This document shows, one piece after another, positions 25,784 to 34,390 of a stretch of DNA of 64,000 nt. The notes under the pieces are model-generated. The model was given only the letters and a program-made list of their open reading frames with translations. It was not told the origin of the DNA and ran no database searches. Every line of letters begins with the position of its first letter. Positions within the stretch are counted from its first letter, which is position 1. This stretch comes from Rhizobium viscosum. GTDB taxonomy: Bacteria > Pseudomonadota > Alphaproteobacteria > Rhizobiales > Rhizobiaceae. A program made the position numbers and the translations under genes. The stretch covers positions 2,869,001 to 2,933,000 of the forward strand of contig NZ_JADBEC010000001.1 of NCBI RefSeq assembly GCF_014873945.1. Direction: 5' to 3'.

Positions 25784-26908
25784 TCAGCTTTCCCTGATTT
25801 TCAGAATATACGCGCCCGCTGCGTTCAACAGCGGCTCGCGCTGGATTGCCATGTCATGGATGCGGGCGTTACGCCAGTGACGGTCGAGGTTGAGCGCTAT
25901 GCTGCCGGTCGCGCCCCGGGCCAGTTCGAATAGAGCATTTGCCGTGTCCAGCGCCACCTCGATTGCAGCGAGGCAGGCGGATGAGGCGCAGAAATAGGCT
26001 TCCGCCATGGCTGCCTCGGCGGGACTTACCTGGGCGATATCCAGTTTGCGGCCTGCCTGTTCCAGCGCGCCGGTCGCGATTTCGATGCGGATGGCGCGCT
26101 CACCGATTTTGCCAAAGAGGGCAGAAGGCTCCTTCGCCATGACGAGCAGGTCGGCAAAGGCTGCACGGGCGATACCGAGGCTGACGGCTGCCTGCAGCAG
26201 AAGGCCCAAGGACTTTTCCGTCGTGTGATCGCCGGGCAGAGCGGCGATGACAGTATCGGCATTCACATGCAGCTTGCCGGCAATCAGCGTTGCTGTGCCG
26301 TTCGTGCGCAGCCCGAAAGCATCCCAGTCATCCACTGCCTGCAGTTCGTCGCTGTCACGCTGCAGATGCAACATCACCCTGCGGCCGCCGGGATCGATCG
26401 CTGCTGCGGCGATCCAGTCGGAGAAAAGGATGGCGGCTGCCTGTTCCGACCGGCCTGTCAGGCGAAGGCCGGAGCCTTCGGCGACGAGGCTTGCCTGATC
26501 GGCAAAACGGGTTGCCGCGAAACGGTCGCCGTCGAGCGCACGGGTGAAAAGGACGATCTTCAGCTCTTCCGAGGGCTGGTTACGCAGCCCTTCCAGCACG
26601 CGGAAGTGAGATGCCAGCACGTTGCCGATCGAGGCATCGCTTTCGGCGACGATGGCGACGATCTCGGCGAGCAGGGCGTTGGAAATATCGAGCCCGGTAT
26701 ATTCAGGGGGGACGGTGATTGCTGTGAGGCCGGATTGCGAGAGTGCGTCGAGCTCGATATTCGGCATGAGGCGGTTAATGTCGCGCTCACTTGCCTGCCG
26801 GCGAAAGCCGACCGCAAGCTCGCGCGCCGCGGAGATGGCCTCTTCCTCGGTCTCGATGCGGTGCGCCGGAGGACGCACGTTGTCGTGCAGTTGCGATACT
26901 GTGCCCAT
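25784..26908 (-). CDS. Acyl-CoA-dehydrogenase-fold monooxygenase, SfnB/DszC-like
   Basis: A 374-residue flavin enzyme of the acyl-CoA dehydrogenase superfamily. The helical N-terminal domain, beta middle domain and C-terminal helices are present. The tail HWRNARIHDMA is characteristic of the DszC/SfnB group that uses reduced flavin and O2 on sulfur or nitrogen compounds. The acyl-CoA dehydrogenase catalytic Glu is not evident. SfnB relatives function in organosulfur scavenging. The nearby cysteine-rich Rrf2 regulator fits a sulfur-related role, but no transporter or flavin reductase gene is adjacent. Confidence 0.75.
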   Translation of the reverse strand: MGTVSQLHDNVRPPAHRIETEEEAISAARELAVGFRRQASERDINRLMPNIELDALSQSGLTAITVPPEYTGLDISNALLAEIVAIVAESDASIGNVLASHFRVLEGLRNQPSEELKIVLFTRALDGDRFAATRFADQASLVAEGSGLRLTGRSEQAAAILFSDWIAAAAIDPGGRRVMLHLQRDSDELQAVDDWDAFGLRTNGTATLIAGKLHVNADTVIAALPGDHTTEKSLGLLLQAAVSLGIARAAFADLLVMAKEPSALFGKIGERAIRIEIATGALEQAGRKLDIAQVSPAEAAMAEAYFCASSACLAAIEVALDTANALFELARGATGSIALNLDRHWRNARIHDMAIQREPLLNAAGAYILKIRES

Positions 26909-27070
26909 CTGCCACTCTTTCCTAGCGCTAAAAAAGTGCGTGATTGCATCGACTTGCGTAAGGCCGCTTTTTCCACAAAAGCCCGGCCGGCGGAATTTTC
27001 TTACCAGCTTGATCGCCTTGCCGTATGCTCTACGTATGGTTAAGGGACGGCGAACTGATCAGGAATGATG

Positions 27071-27847
27071 ATGAGTGATTCTCTTGCACGAAGCCGCGAG
27101 GGTTCGAAGGCTGGACGTCAGCCGCGCCCGCGCGTGAGCATGGATATAGCTGACATCCCCACTTATGCCATCGGCGACGTGCATGGTCGTCTCGACCTCC
27201 TGCAGAAAGCGGAAGAAGCGATCATCCGCGATGCAGAGCATATACCGGGCACCAAACTCATCGTCATGCTTGGCGACTATATCGACCGCGGTCCGCAATC
27301 GGCGCATGTCATCAGCCATATCATGGACCCGGCGCCCGAGGGTTTCGAGCGCATCTGCCTTGCCGGCAACCATGAGATCGTCATGCTCGACTATATCGAC
27401 GGCTGGGCATCCTATGACGACTGGATGACCATGGGTGCCGCCGAGCTTCTGCGATCCTACGGTCTCGATCCCGATCACCTGCCGCTCGTTTTCCGTTCCG
27501 GTGCGCAGCTCGACGCCTTCATCCGCCAGTCGCTGCCGCATACCCATATCGATTTCATCCGCTCCCTGCCGATCATGCTCGATACGCCCAATGTAGCCTT
27601 CGTGCATGCGGGTATCGACCCGCGAGTGCCGCTCGAAGAGCAGGCCGACGACGATCTGGCTTTCATTCGCCAGCGTTTCCTGGAAAGCCCGCTGCCATTG
27701 CCGAAGCTCATCGTGCATGGTCATACGCCCGGCGACCAGCCGGATGTGCAGCCGATGCGGCTGAACCTCGATACCCGCGCCTTCAGGAGCGGCAGGCTCT
27801 CCGTCGCCCGCTTCTGGCAGGGACAGGTTTACCTGTTTTCCACCTGA
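27071..27847 (+). CDS. PPP-type serine/threonine phosphatase (metallophosphoesterase)
   Basis: A 258-residue cytoplasmic phosphatase with all metal-site motifs: GDVHG (35-39), GDYIDRG (68-74), GNHE (99-102) and a later VHGHTPG. This composition matches bacterial PrpA/PrpE and diadenosine-tetraphosphatase-like enzymes. Three consecutive ATGs occur (27065, 27068, 27071); the third is best spaced from AGGA. The 3' end overlaps the 3' end of the convergent RND pump gene by 19 bases. Confidence 0.88.
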   Translation: MSDSLARSREGSKAGRQPRPRVSMDIADIPTYAIGDVHGRLDLLQKAEEAIIRDAEHIPGTKLIVMLGDYIDRGPQSAHVISHIMDPAPEGFERICLAGNHEIVMLDYIDGWASYDDWMTMGAAELLRSYGLDPDHLPLVFRSGAQLDAFIRQSLPHTHIDFIRSLPIMLDTPNVAFVHAGIDPRVPLEEQADDDLAFIRQRFLESPLPLPKLIVHGHTPGDQPDVQPMRLNLDTRAFRSGRLSVARFWQGQVYLFST

Positions 27848-30800
27848 ACTTCCGCTAAGGCGCCGTTTTCCTCCGCATCGATCTCAGCCGGCGCTTCGGC
27901 CGGCTTTTTGCGCCAGCGGCGCAGCACGACGTAAAAGACCGGCGTCAGGAACAGGCCGAAGATCGTCACACCCAACATGCCCGAGAACACTGCCGTGCCG
28001 AGCGACTGGCGCATTTCAGCACCTGGGCCGGTGGCGATCGCAAGCGGCAGAACGCCGAAGATGAAGGCGAAGGCCGTCATCAGGATCGGGCGCAGGCGAA
28101 GGTGGCTTGCCTCGATTGCGGCATCCACGACGCTTTTCCCTTCTTCTTCTGCCTGTCGTGCAAACTCGACGATCAGAATGGCGTTCTTGGCCGCAAGGCC
28201 GATCAGGACGATCAGGCCGATCTGGGTGAGGACGTTGTTGTCCATTCCCCTCAGCGATACGCCGATCAACGCGGCGAGCACCGCCAGCGGAACGATGAGG
28301 ATGATCGCCAGAGGCAGGACCCAGCTTTCATATTGTGCCGCAAGCGCAAGGAAGACGAAAATGACAGACAGAGCGAAGATGTAGATGGCGGTATTGCCGG
28401 TGTGGGTTTCCTGATAGGCAAGCTCGGTCCACTCGAAGGTTGTTCCCGGCGGCAAGATCTGCGCAGCCAGACCTTCCATCTTCTGGATGGCGTCGCCGGT
28501 CGATGTGCCGGGCGTCGGATTGCCCTGAAGCGGCACCGAGACATACATGTTGTAGCGCTGGACAAGTGCCGGACCGCTGGAGTCCTGGATGTCCATCAGA
28601 GTGCCGAGCGGAACCAATGCGCCGGTTGCCGATCGAACCTTCAGAGCGAGGATATCGTCCCTATCCATGCGGTATTGCCGGTCGGCCTGGGCACGAACCT
28701 GGTAGACGCGGCCGAACGCATTGAAGTCGTTCACATAGGCAACGCCGAGGTTGATGGAGAGCGCGTTGAAGATATTGGGGATCGGCACGTTCAGGAAACG
28801 TGCCTTGTCGCGATCGATCGCAAGGAAATATTGCGGGCTTGCATCCGAGAATGTCGTGAAGACGCCTGTTAGCCCCGGGGTCGTGGCAGCGGCACCCATC
28901 ATCTGGCGGGCCAGACCAAGGACGCGCGTCATATCCGCGTTTTCAAGATCCAAAATCTGCATCTTGAAGCCACCGGAATTGCCGACGCCGCGCACGGATG
29001 GCGGCGGGATGGCAATGATGAAGGCCTCCTGGATGCTCTGCAGCTTGCCGTAGAGTTCGCCGATGATCTTGTTGGCGGTTTCGCCGCCTTCCTCACGCTC
29101 GGCAAAGGATTTGAACGGGACGAAGACGACGCCTGCATTCGAGGCATTGGTAAAGGTCGCCCCACTGAAACCGGCAAACTGCACGGCATTGCCGACGCCT
29201 GGCACCGTGCGGGCGATGTCACCCACCTGTTTGACGACGGCGTCGGTACGCGCCAGTGAGGCACCGTCCGGAAGCTGGATGACGACGATCGCATAACCCT
29301 GGTCCATAGTCGGGATGAAGCCGGAGGGAACCTTCTGTCCCATATACCAGGTCGCGCCCAGCAGGCCTGCGAAGACAATAAGCGAAGCTGTCAATCCTAC
29401 CCAACTGCTGACGAGGTGCCGGACGATCCAGGAATAGCCAGAGCTCATTCGATCGAATCCGCGATTGAAGCCATTCGCAAGCCCGCTTCCCAACTGGGAG
29501 AAGATATTCTTGCGCTTCGTCTCGTGATCGTGGGCTTTCAGCAATATGCCTGCAAGCGCGGGCGAAAGCGTCAGCGAATTCAGCGCGGAAATCGCCGTCG
29601 TGACTGAAATCGTCACCGCGAACTGTTTGTAGAACTGTCCGGAAATGCCGGGAATGAAGGCTGTCGGCACGAATACTGCGATCAGCACCAGCGAAATGGC
29701 GACCACGGCGGTCCCGACTTCGTCCATCGTGACGTGCGCCGCCTGTTTCGGGGTCATGCCGCGCGCCAGGTTTCGCTCGACGTTCTCCACCACCACGATC
29801 GCATCGTCGACGACAATACCGATCGCAAGGACGAGGCCGAACAGCGTCAGCATATTGAGCGAGAAGCCGAAGGCGAGCAGCACGGCGAAAGTGCCGATCA
29901 GCGATACGGGGATGGCGATGATCGGAATGATCGCGGTTCGCCAGGATTGGAGGAAGACGAGAACGACGATCGCCACGAGGATCGCCGCCTCGGCGATGGT
30001 TCTGTAGACTTCATTGATCGAATCCGAGATGAATTCGGTCGTATCGTAGACGATGCGATATTCCAGACCCTGCGGGAAGTTCTGCGAAAGATCCTTCATG
30101 ATGCCCTGGACCTGATGGGCCGTATCCAGCGCATTGGTTCCCGGCCGGGCGAAGATGCCGAGGGCAACTGCCGGGTCATTATTCAGATAGCTGTTGGTGA
30201 CGTAGTCCTGTGCGCCGAGTTCGATACGGGCGACATCCTGCAGGGCCACGAGCCGGCCGCTGGCCGTCGATTTCACGATAACATAGCGGAACTGGCGCAC
30301 ATCCGAGAAACGCCCGTCCGTTCGTACCGTATATTCGAACGCATTCTTGCCGGTGACGGGTGGGGCGCCGATCTTGCCGCCTGACACCTGGACGTTCTGG
30401 TCTCTCAATGCGGCGACGACGTCATCGGATGTCATTCCGTAGGCAGAGAGCTTTTCCGGATCGAGCCAGATTCGCATCGAATACTGGCGCTCGCCGAAGA
30501 GCTGCACGTCGCCGACGCCGTCAAGGCGCACGAGAACGTCGCGTATGCGGTTGCGGGCGTAGTTCGAGACGTAGAGCTGGTCATAGCGGTGCGACGGCGA
30601 CAAGAGGTGCACCACCATCATCAGGTCAGGCGAGCTCTTGTCTGTCGTTACGCCGAGTCGCTGGACCTCCTCCGGAAGCCGGGGCAGGGCGATGGAGACG
30701 CGGTTCTGGACAAGAACCTGGACCTTGTCGAGATCGGTGCCGAGCTTGAAGGTGATCGTCAGCGACATGGCGCCATCGGCGCTGGAGTAGGAAGACATGT

Positions 30801-31035
30801 AGAGCATGTCTTCGACGCCGTTGATCTGTTGCTCGAGCGGGGTCGAAACCGTATCGGCGATCGTCTGCGGGTCGGCGCCCGGATAGGAGGTGCGCACGAC
30901 GATGGTCGGCGGTGCGATCTCCGGGTATTGGGAGACCGGCAATTGCGTATAGGCGATGCCGCCGACGACGAGGAGAACGATCGAGATGACGGCCGCAAAG
31001 ATCGGCCGATCTACGAAGAAATGGGCAAATCTCAT
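27829..31035 (-). CDS. RND multidrug efflux pump, inner-membrane transporter (AcrB/MexF type)
   Basis: A 1068-residue HAE1-type RND protein of normal length. It begins MRFAHFFVDRPIFAAVISIV. The proton-relay pair lies in GIVVDDAIVVVENVER (helix 4) and the matching Lys in GLAAKNAILIVEFARQ (helix 10). Two large periplasmic loops carry porter-domain sequence, including the Ser-rich YMSSYSSADG segment. It is exported with the adaptor encoded upstream (ATGA overlap at 31032-31035). No outer-membrane channel gene is adjacent, so it would rely on a TolC-like protein elsewhere. Confidence 0.96.
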   Translation of the reverse strand: MRFAHFFVDRPIFAAVISIVLLVVGGIAYTQLPVSQYPEIAPPTIVVRTSYPGADPQTIADTVSTPLEQQINGVEDMLYMSSYSSADGAMSLTITFKLGTDLDKVQVLVQNRVSIALPRLPEEVQRLGVTTDKSSPDLMMVVHLLSPSHRYDQLYVSNYARNRIRDVLVRLDGVGDVQLFGERQYSMRIWLDPEKLSAYGMTSDDVVAALRDQNVQVSGGKIGAPPVTGKNAFEYTVRTDGRFSDVRQFRYVIVKSTASGRLVALQDVARIELGAQDYVTNSYLNNDPAVALGIFARPGTNALDTAHQVQGIMKDLSQNFPQGLEYRIVYDTTEFISDSINEVYRTIAEAAILVAIVVLVFLQSWRTAIIPIIAIPVSLIGTFAVLLAFGFSLNMLTLFGLVLAIGIVVDDAIVVVENVERNLARGMTPKQAAHVTMDEVGTAVVAISLVLIAVFVPTAFIPGISGQFYKQFAVTISVTTAISALNSLTLSPALAGILLKAHDHETKRKNIFSQLGSGLANGFNRGFDRMSSGYSWIVRHLVSSWVGLTASLIVFAGLLGATWYMGQKVPSGFIPTMDQGYAIVVIQLPDGASLARTDAVVKQVGDIARTVPGVGNAVQFAGFSGATFTNASNAGVVFVPFKSFAEREEGGETANKIIGELYGKLQSIQEAFIIAIPPPSVRGVGNSGGFKMQILDLENADMTRVLGLARQMMGAAATTPGLTGVFTTFSDASPQYFLAIDRDKARFLNVPIPNIFNALSINLGVAYVNDFNAFGRVYQVRAQADRQYRMDRDDILALKVRSATGALVPLGTLMDIQDSSGPALVQRYNMYVSVPLQGNPTPGTSTGDAIQKMEGLAAQILPPGTTFEWTELAYQETHTGNTAIYIFALSVIFVFLALAAQYESWVLPLAIILIVPLAVLAALIGVSLRGMDNNVLTQIGLIVLIGLAAKNAILIVEFARQAEEEGKSVVDAAIEASHLRLRPILMTAFAFIFGVLPLAIATGPGAEMRQSLGTAVFSGMLGVTIFGLFLTPVFYVVLRRWRKKPAEAPAEIDAEENGALAEVQVENR

Positions 31036-32207
31036 TGGCCGCTCTCCGCACCGGCGGTTTCCGGCGGCGCGTCTGTCCGCTCCTTCGGCAGTTCGGTCAT
31101 CTGAGGTGTTACCTTTGCGCCGGGCCGGGCGCGTATCAGGCCGTTGACAATGATCGTCTCGGTGCCGTCGAGGCCTTCGCGAATGACGCGGTAGCCGTAG
31201 AGCCGCGGGCCGGGCCGGACGGGCTTGGTCGAAACCGTGCCGTCTGGTGCGACAACATAAACGACGCGCTCATTCTGGTCGGAACCGATTGCCTCGTCGG
31301 GGACGAGAATGGCCTGATAGGTGTTAGAAGCTTCGACCTGGATGCGGCCGAAGAGGCCGGGCTGAAGGACGAGATCGGGATTGGGGAAGCGGGCACGCAG
31401 ACGAATGGTGCCGCTCTCGTTGTCGATCCGGTTCTCGGCGAAATCGAGTTTTCCCTGGAATGGCTTGGCATTGGGATCCGAGATCGTGACGGTTACATCC
31501 AGTCCGCCGCCGCCCTGCTGGAGAGCCTTGCCCAGTTTGCGCGCCGTGTCGGCGAAGTTCAGCAGGCGGCGCTCGTCGACATCGAAATAGAAATCGATCG
31601 GATCGAGCGAGACGATCGTCGTCAGCACGGTCTGATCTGTCTGCACGAGGTTGCCGGCAGAGATCAGGCGCCGGTCGATGCGGCCGCTAAGCGGCGCGGT
31701 GATCTCCGTATATTCCATGTCGAGAGCCGCGCGATCGGCTGCAGCCTGAGCGCCGCGGACATTGGCTTGCGCCGAATCGAATTCACGGCGGCGATCGTCC
31801 AGCGTCTGCGCCGACTGGCTGCCGCTCGAAGCAAGCGACTGGGCGCGCTTATATTGCGCATCGGCAAAGACCAGAGCTGATTTCGACGCTTCGAGCGCAG
31901 CATTGGCCTGATTGAGTGCGGTGACAAACGGGCGCTGATCGATAACGAAGAGCCGGTCGCCTTGTTTCACCAGAGCGCCGTCGGTGAAGTCAATTTCCTG
32001 CAGGTAACCACCGACGCGTGAGCGGACGGAGACCTCATCGACAGGTTCAAAACGGCCGATGAACTCATCATTGTCGACCACGTCACGCACGACGGGTTTG
32101 GCGACGGTGACGGGCGGGGGGGCGGGCGCCTGCTGCGCCTCCGCAATGAGCGGCAGGAAGGCCGCAAAGCAACCGAGCGCCAGTGTCTGTCGAAGCGAAT
32201 AAGCCAT
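31032..32207 (-). CDS. RND efflux periplasmic adaptor (membrane fusion protein)
   Basis: A 391-residue adaptor starting at ATG 32207 behind AAGGGGGA. The N-terminus is a Sec signal peptide (LALGCFAAFLPLIAEA). It is followed by a lipoyl-like half motif (VRSRVGGYLQEIDFTDGALVKQGDRLFVID), an alpha-helical hairpin (about 100-165), the second lipoyl half (TAPLSGRIDRRLISAGNLV) and beta-barrel domains. There is no lipobox Cys. It couples the pump to an outer-membrane channel. The 497-bp gap upstream separates it from the divergent MarR operon. Confidence 0.95.
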   Translation of the reverse strand: MAYSLRQTLALGCFAAFLPLIAEAQQAPAPPPVTVAKPVVRDVVDNDEFIGRFEPVDEVSVRSRVGGYLQEIDFTDGALVKQGDRLFVIDQRPFVTALNQANAALEASKSALVFADAQYKRAQSLASSGSQSAQTLDDRRREFDSAQANVRGAQAAADRAALDMEYTEITAPLSGRIDRRLISAGNLVQTDQTVLTTIVSLDPIDFYFDVDERRLLNFADTARKLGKALQQGGGGLDVTVTISDPNAKPFQGKLDFAENRIDNESGTIRLRARFPNPDLVLQPGLFGRIQVEASNTYQAILVPDEAIGSDQNERVVYVVAPDGTVSTKPVRPGPRLYGYRVIREGLDGTETIIVNGLIRARPGAKVTPQMTELPKERTDAPPETAGAESGQ

Positions 32208-32704
32208 TCCGGTCCCCCTTGCGGGCGGCCGAACGCAGCCGCCTGAACCTATGCCTAAAGATAAGCTGTTCATGTCTGCTGGAACGAAAGCATGAGCCTT
32301 CGTCCTAAGTCCGAATTCTACTCATGCTTGGCTGCCGGGAAGATGACAGGTGCAAGCCAGCACCTCGAAATCAACCGGAGGGAGAAAATCCTGCTTCCCC
32401 CTAACTCTATGAAGGCAGACTATAAACGGGAGAATCCAAAAATTGCAAACGTCAATTGATTGCATTGATTTGGAGTTCCCCAAACCCCGGCATTTCCGCC
32501 GATGTGTCGCTTTATCACATTGCTGTGACGAGTTCCGGCCGCTGCTTGGATCTTTCGAAAGACCGGATCGAAGGCTCCCCTTAGTGCCGGCTGCGGCATT
32601 TTGGCCGCAGGTGCGGAATCTTGAGGCTGCATCCTTGTGCGCTGCCTATGCTCAATATATCTACCAATATTATAAGGATGCTTATTACTAGCCGGCGAAG
32701 GTAT
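32208..32704. other. 497-bp intergenic region between the RND operon and the MarR operon
   Basis: The region carries the divergent promoters of two drug-efflux operons. It contains a 9-bp inverted repeat AAGCATGAG/CTCATGCTT (32288-32296 and 32321-32329) and an AT-rich stretch near 32650-32700. I see no convincing gene; a 39-codon frame from about 32343 lacks a ribosome site and family features. Confidence 0.6.
32672..32685. promoter_or_regulatory. ATAAG-N4-CTTAT dyad in front of the MarR gene
   Basis: A 5-4-5 palindrome in a strongly AT-rich segment, ending 19 bases before the MarR-type ATG. Position and symmetry suit an autoregulatory MarR operator; a second AT-rich CAATAT pair lies just upstream. 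Confidence 0.4.
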
Positions 32705-33169
32705 ATGACCAACAATCCGACACTCGGTTTTCTTCTGCACGACGTTGCCCGTCTGCTTCGCAAGCGGTTCGAGCAGCGCGCAAAGGACCTTGGGCTGACG
32801 CGGTCTCAGTGGCAGACGCTTGCCTATCTCGCCAATAATGAGGGCATCCATCAGAGCGGGCTTGCCGAAATCCTCGAAATCGAGCCGATCACGCTGGTCC
32901 GCATCCTCGACAAGCTTGCCGAGCGCGGCCTGATCGAGCGCCGCCAGCACCCGACCGACCGGCGCATCTGGCTACTCTATATGCGTGAAGCAGCTCATCC
33001 GATTCTCGCCGAAATGCGAGAGATCGGCGACGTGACCCGCGGTGAGGCGCTGGAAAGCGTCACGCCCGAACAGCGCGAGCAGCTTTTCCATGTCCTATCC
33101 GTAATGAAGACGAATCTAGTGCAGGCGTGCCGGTCCCCGATCGCCGAGAATGAGACGAAACATGGCTGA
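32705..33169 (+). CDS. MarR-family transcriptional regulator
   Basis: A 154-residue regulator. The winged helix-turn-helix spans about 28-100: LGLTRSQWQTLAYLAN, QSGLAEILEIEPITLVRILDKLAERGLIERR and the wing HPTDRRIWLLY with the conserved DxR. It overlaps the EmrA-like gene by 8 bases, making a marR-emrA-emrB type operon in which MarR normally represses itself and the exporter until a lipophilic ligand binds. A GAAGG ribosome site precedes ATG 32705. Confidence 0.93.
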   Translation: MTNNPTLGFLLHDVARLLRKRFEQRAKDLGLTRSQWQTLAYLANNEGIHQSGLAEILEIEPITLVRILDKLAERGLIERRQHPTDRRIWLLYMREAAHPILAEMREIGDVTRGEALESVTPEQREQLFHVLSVMKTNLVQACRSPIAENETKHG

Positions 33170-34385
33170 CCAATCCTCCCTGCGCGTCGTGTCCGACGCG
33201 AATGCCAAGAACCCTCTGGAAGAAAAAGACATTCCCCAACAACCGGAAACGGTAGCTGAGGCGCCTTCATCCAATTCAGCGCCCGCGGCTGCCGCGGTGG
33301 CTGCGCCTGGCGGCAACAAGGTCCGCCGCCGGCGCAGCTTCACCCGCCCCGTCCTCTTTGCCCTGCTGCCCGTGGCGCTCGTCGCCGGTGGCTACTATTA
33401 CGTCAATGGCGGCCAGATCATGTCGACCGACAACGCCTATATCCAGGCGGACATGGTGGGCATCACCACCGACGTTTCCGGTATCGTCGACAAGATCAAC
33501 GTGCATGAGAACGAGCAGGTCAAGGCAGGACAGGTGCTCTTCAGCCTGCAGTCGGATTCCTTCAAGATCGCGCTCGATGGCGCCAAGGCGCAGCTCGGCG
33601 CACAGCGCAACCAGATCATGAATATGCAGGCCAGCTACCGGCAGTCGCTTGCGGAGATCACGCAGGCCGAAGCCGATCTGCCCTATTTCCAGGATCAGTT
33701 CGACCGGCAGCAGAATCTCGTCAACAACGGCAGCGCGACGCAGTCGGCCTATGACGAAGCCAAGCACAACCTCGAAGCTGCGCAGCAGAAGGTTTCCGTC
33801 GCCAAGGCGGAGGCAGCAACCACGCTTGCGCAGCTCGGCGGCAGCGCCGACCAGCCGGTCGAGGAAAATCCCCTCTACCTGCAGGCCAAATCGCAGGTCG
33901 ACAACGATCAGCGCGAGTTCGACCACAGCGTTGTCAAGGCGCCCTTCGACGGCATCGTCACCAATGTGAACGCGCTGCAGGTCGGCTCCTACCTGCAGGC
34001 TTCGCAGCAGGCCTTCTCGCTGGTTTCGACCTCGCATCTGTGGATCGCCGCAAGCCCGAAGGAAACCGAACTTACTTACGTCAAGCCCGGCCAGTCGGTC
34101 GATATCTACGTCGACACCTATCCGGGCGTCCTATGGAAGGGCAAGGTCGAGAGCATCAGTCCGGCATCGGGTTCCTCCTTCTCGCTGCTGCCGGCACAGA
34201 ATACGACCGGCAACTGGGTGAAGGTCGTGCAGCGCATTCCGATGCGCGTCAGCATCGATGACTCTCAGGGCAAGCCGCCGCTTCGCGTCGGCATGAGCAC
34301 GGTCGTCGATGTCGATACCGGTCATGCGCGCGGGCTGCCTGATTTTGTCAACAACCTTCTGGGCTACGGCAACAGCCACGAGTAA
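33162..34385 (+). CDS. EmrA-like membrane fusion protein of an MFS efflux system
   Basis: A 407-residue HlyD-family protein. It has a Pro/Ala-rich cytoplasmic lead (1-60), one transmembrane helix (PVLFALLPVALVAGGYYYV), then STDNAYIQADMVGITTDVSGIV, typical of EmrA. A coiled-coil hairpin (about 115-230) and the barrel domain (VKAPFDGIVTNVNALQVGSYL) follow. It links the EmrB-like MFS transporter (5-bp downstream) to the periplasm or outer-membrane channel. The ATG overlaps the MarR stop, indicating translational coupling. Confidence 0.94.
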   Translation: MADQSSLRVVSDANAKNPLEEKDIPQQPETVAEAPSSNSAPAAAAVAAPGGNKVRRRRSFTRPVLFALLPVALVAGGYYYVNGGQIMSTDNAYIQADMVGITTDVSGIVDKINVHENEQVKAGQVLFSLQSDSFKIALDGAKAQLGAQRNQIMNMQASYRQSLAEITQAEADLPYFQDQFDRQQNLVNNGSATQSAYDEAKHNLEAAQQKVSVAKAEAATTLAQLGGSADQPVEENPLYLQAKSQVDNDQREFDHSVVKAPFDGIVTNVNALQVGSYLQASQQAFSLVSTSHLWIAASPKETELTYVKPGQSVDIYVDTYPGVLWKGKVESISPASGSSFSLLPAQNTTGNWVKVVQRIPMRVSIDDSQGKPPLRVGMSTVVDVDTGHARGLPDFVNNLLGYGNSHE

Positions 34386-34390
34386 CGGCC

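Noticed and set aside
32343-32462. 39-codon frame in the RND/MarR intergenic region
   Set aside because: No Shine-Dalgarno sequence, signal peptide or family motif; more likely regulatory DNA.
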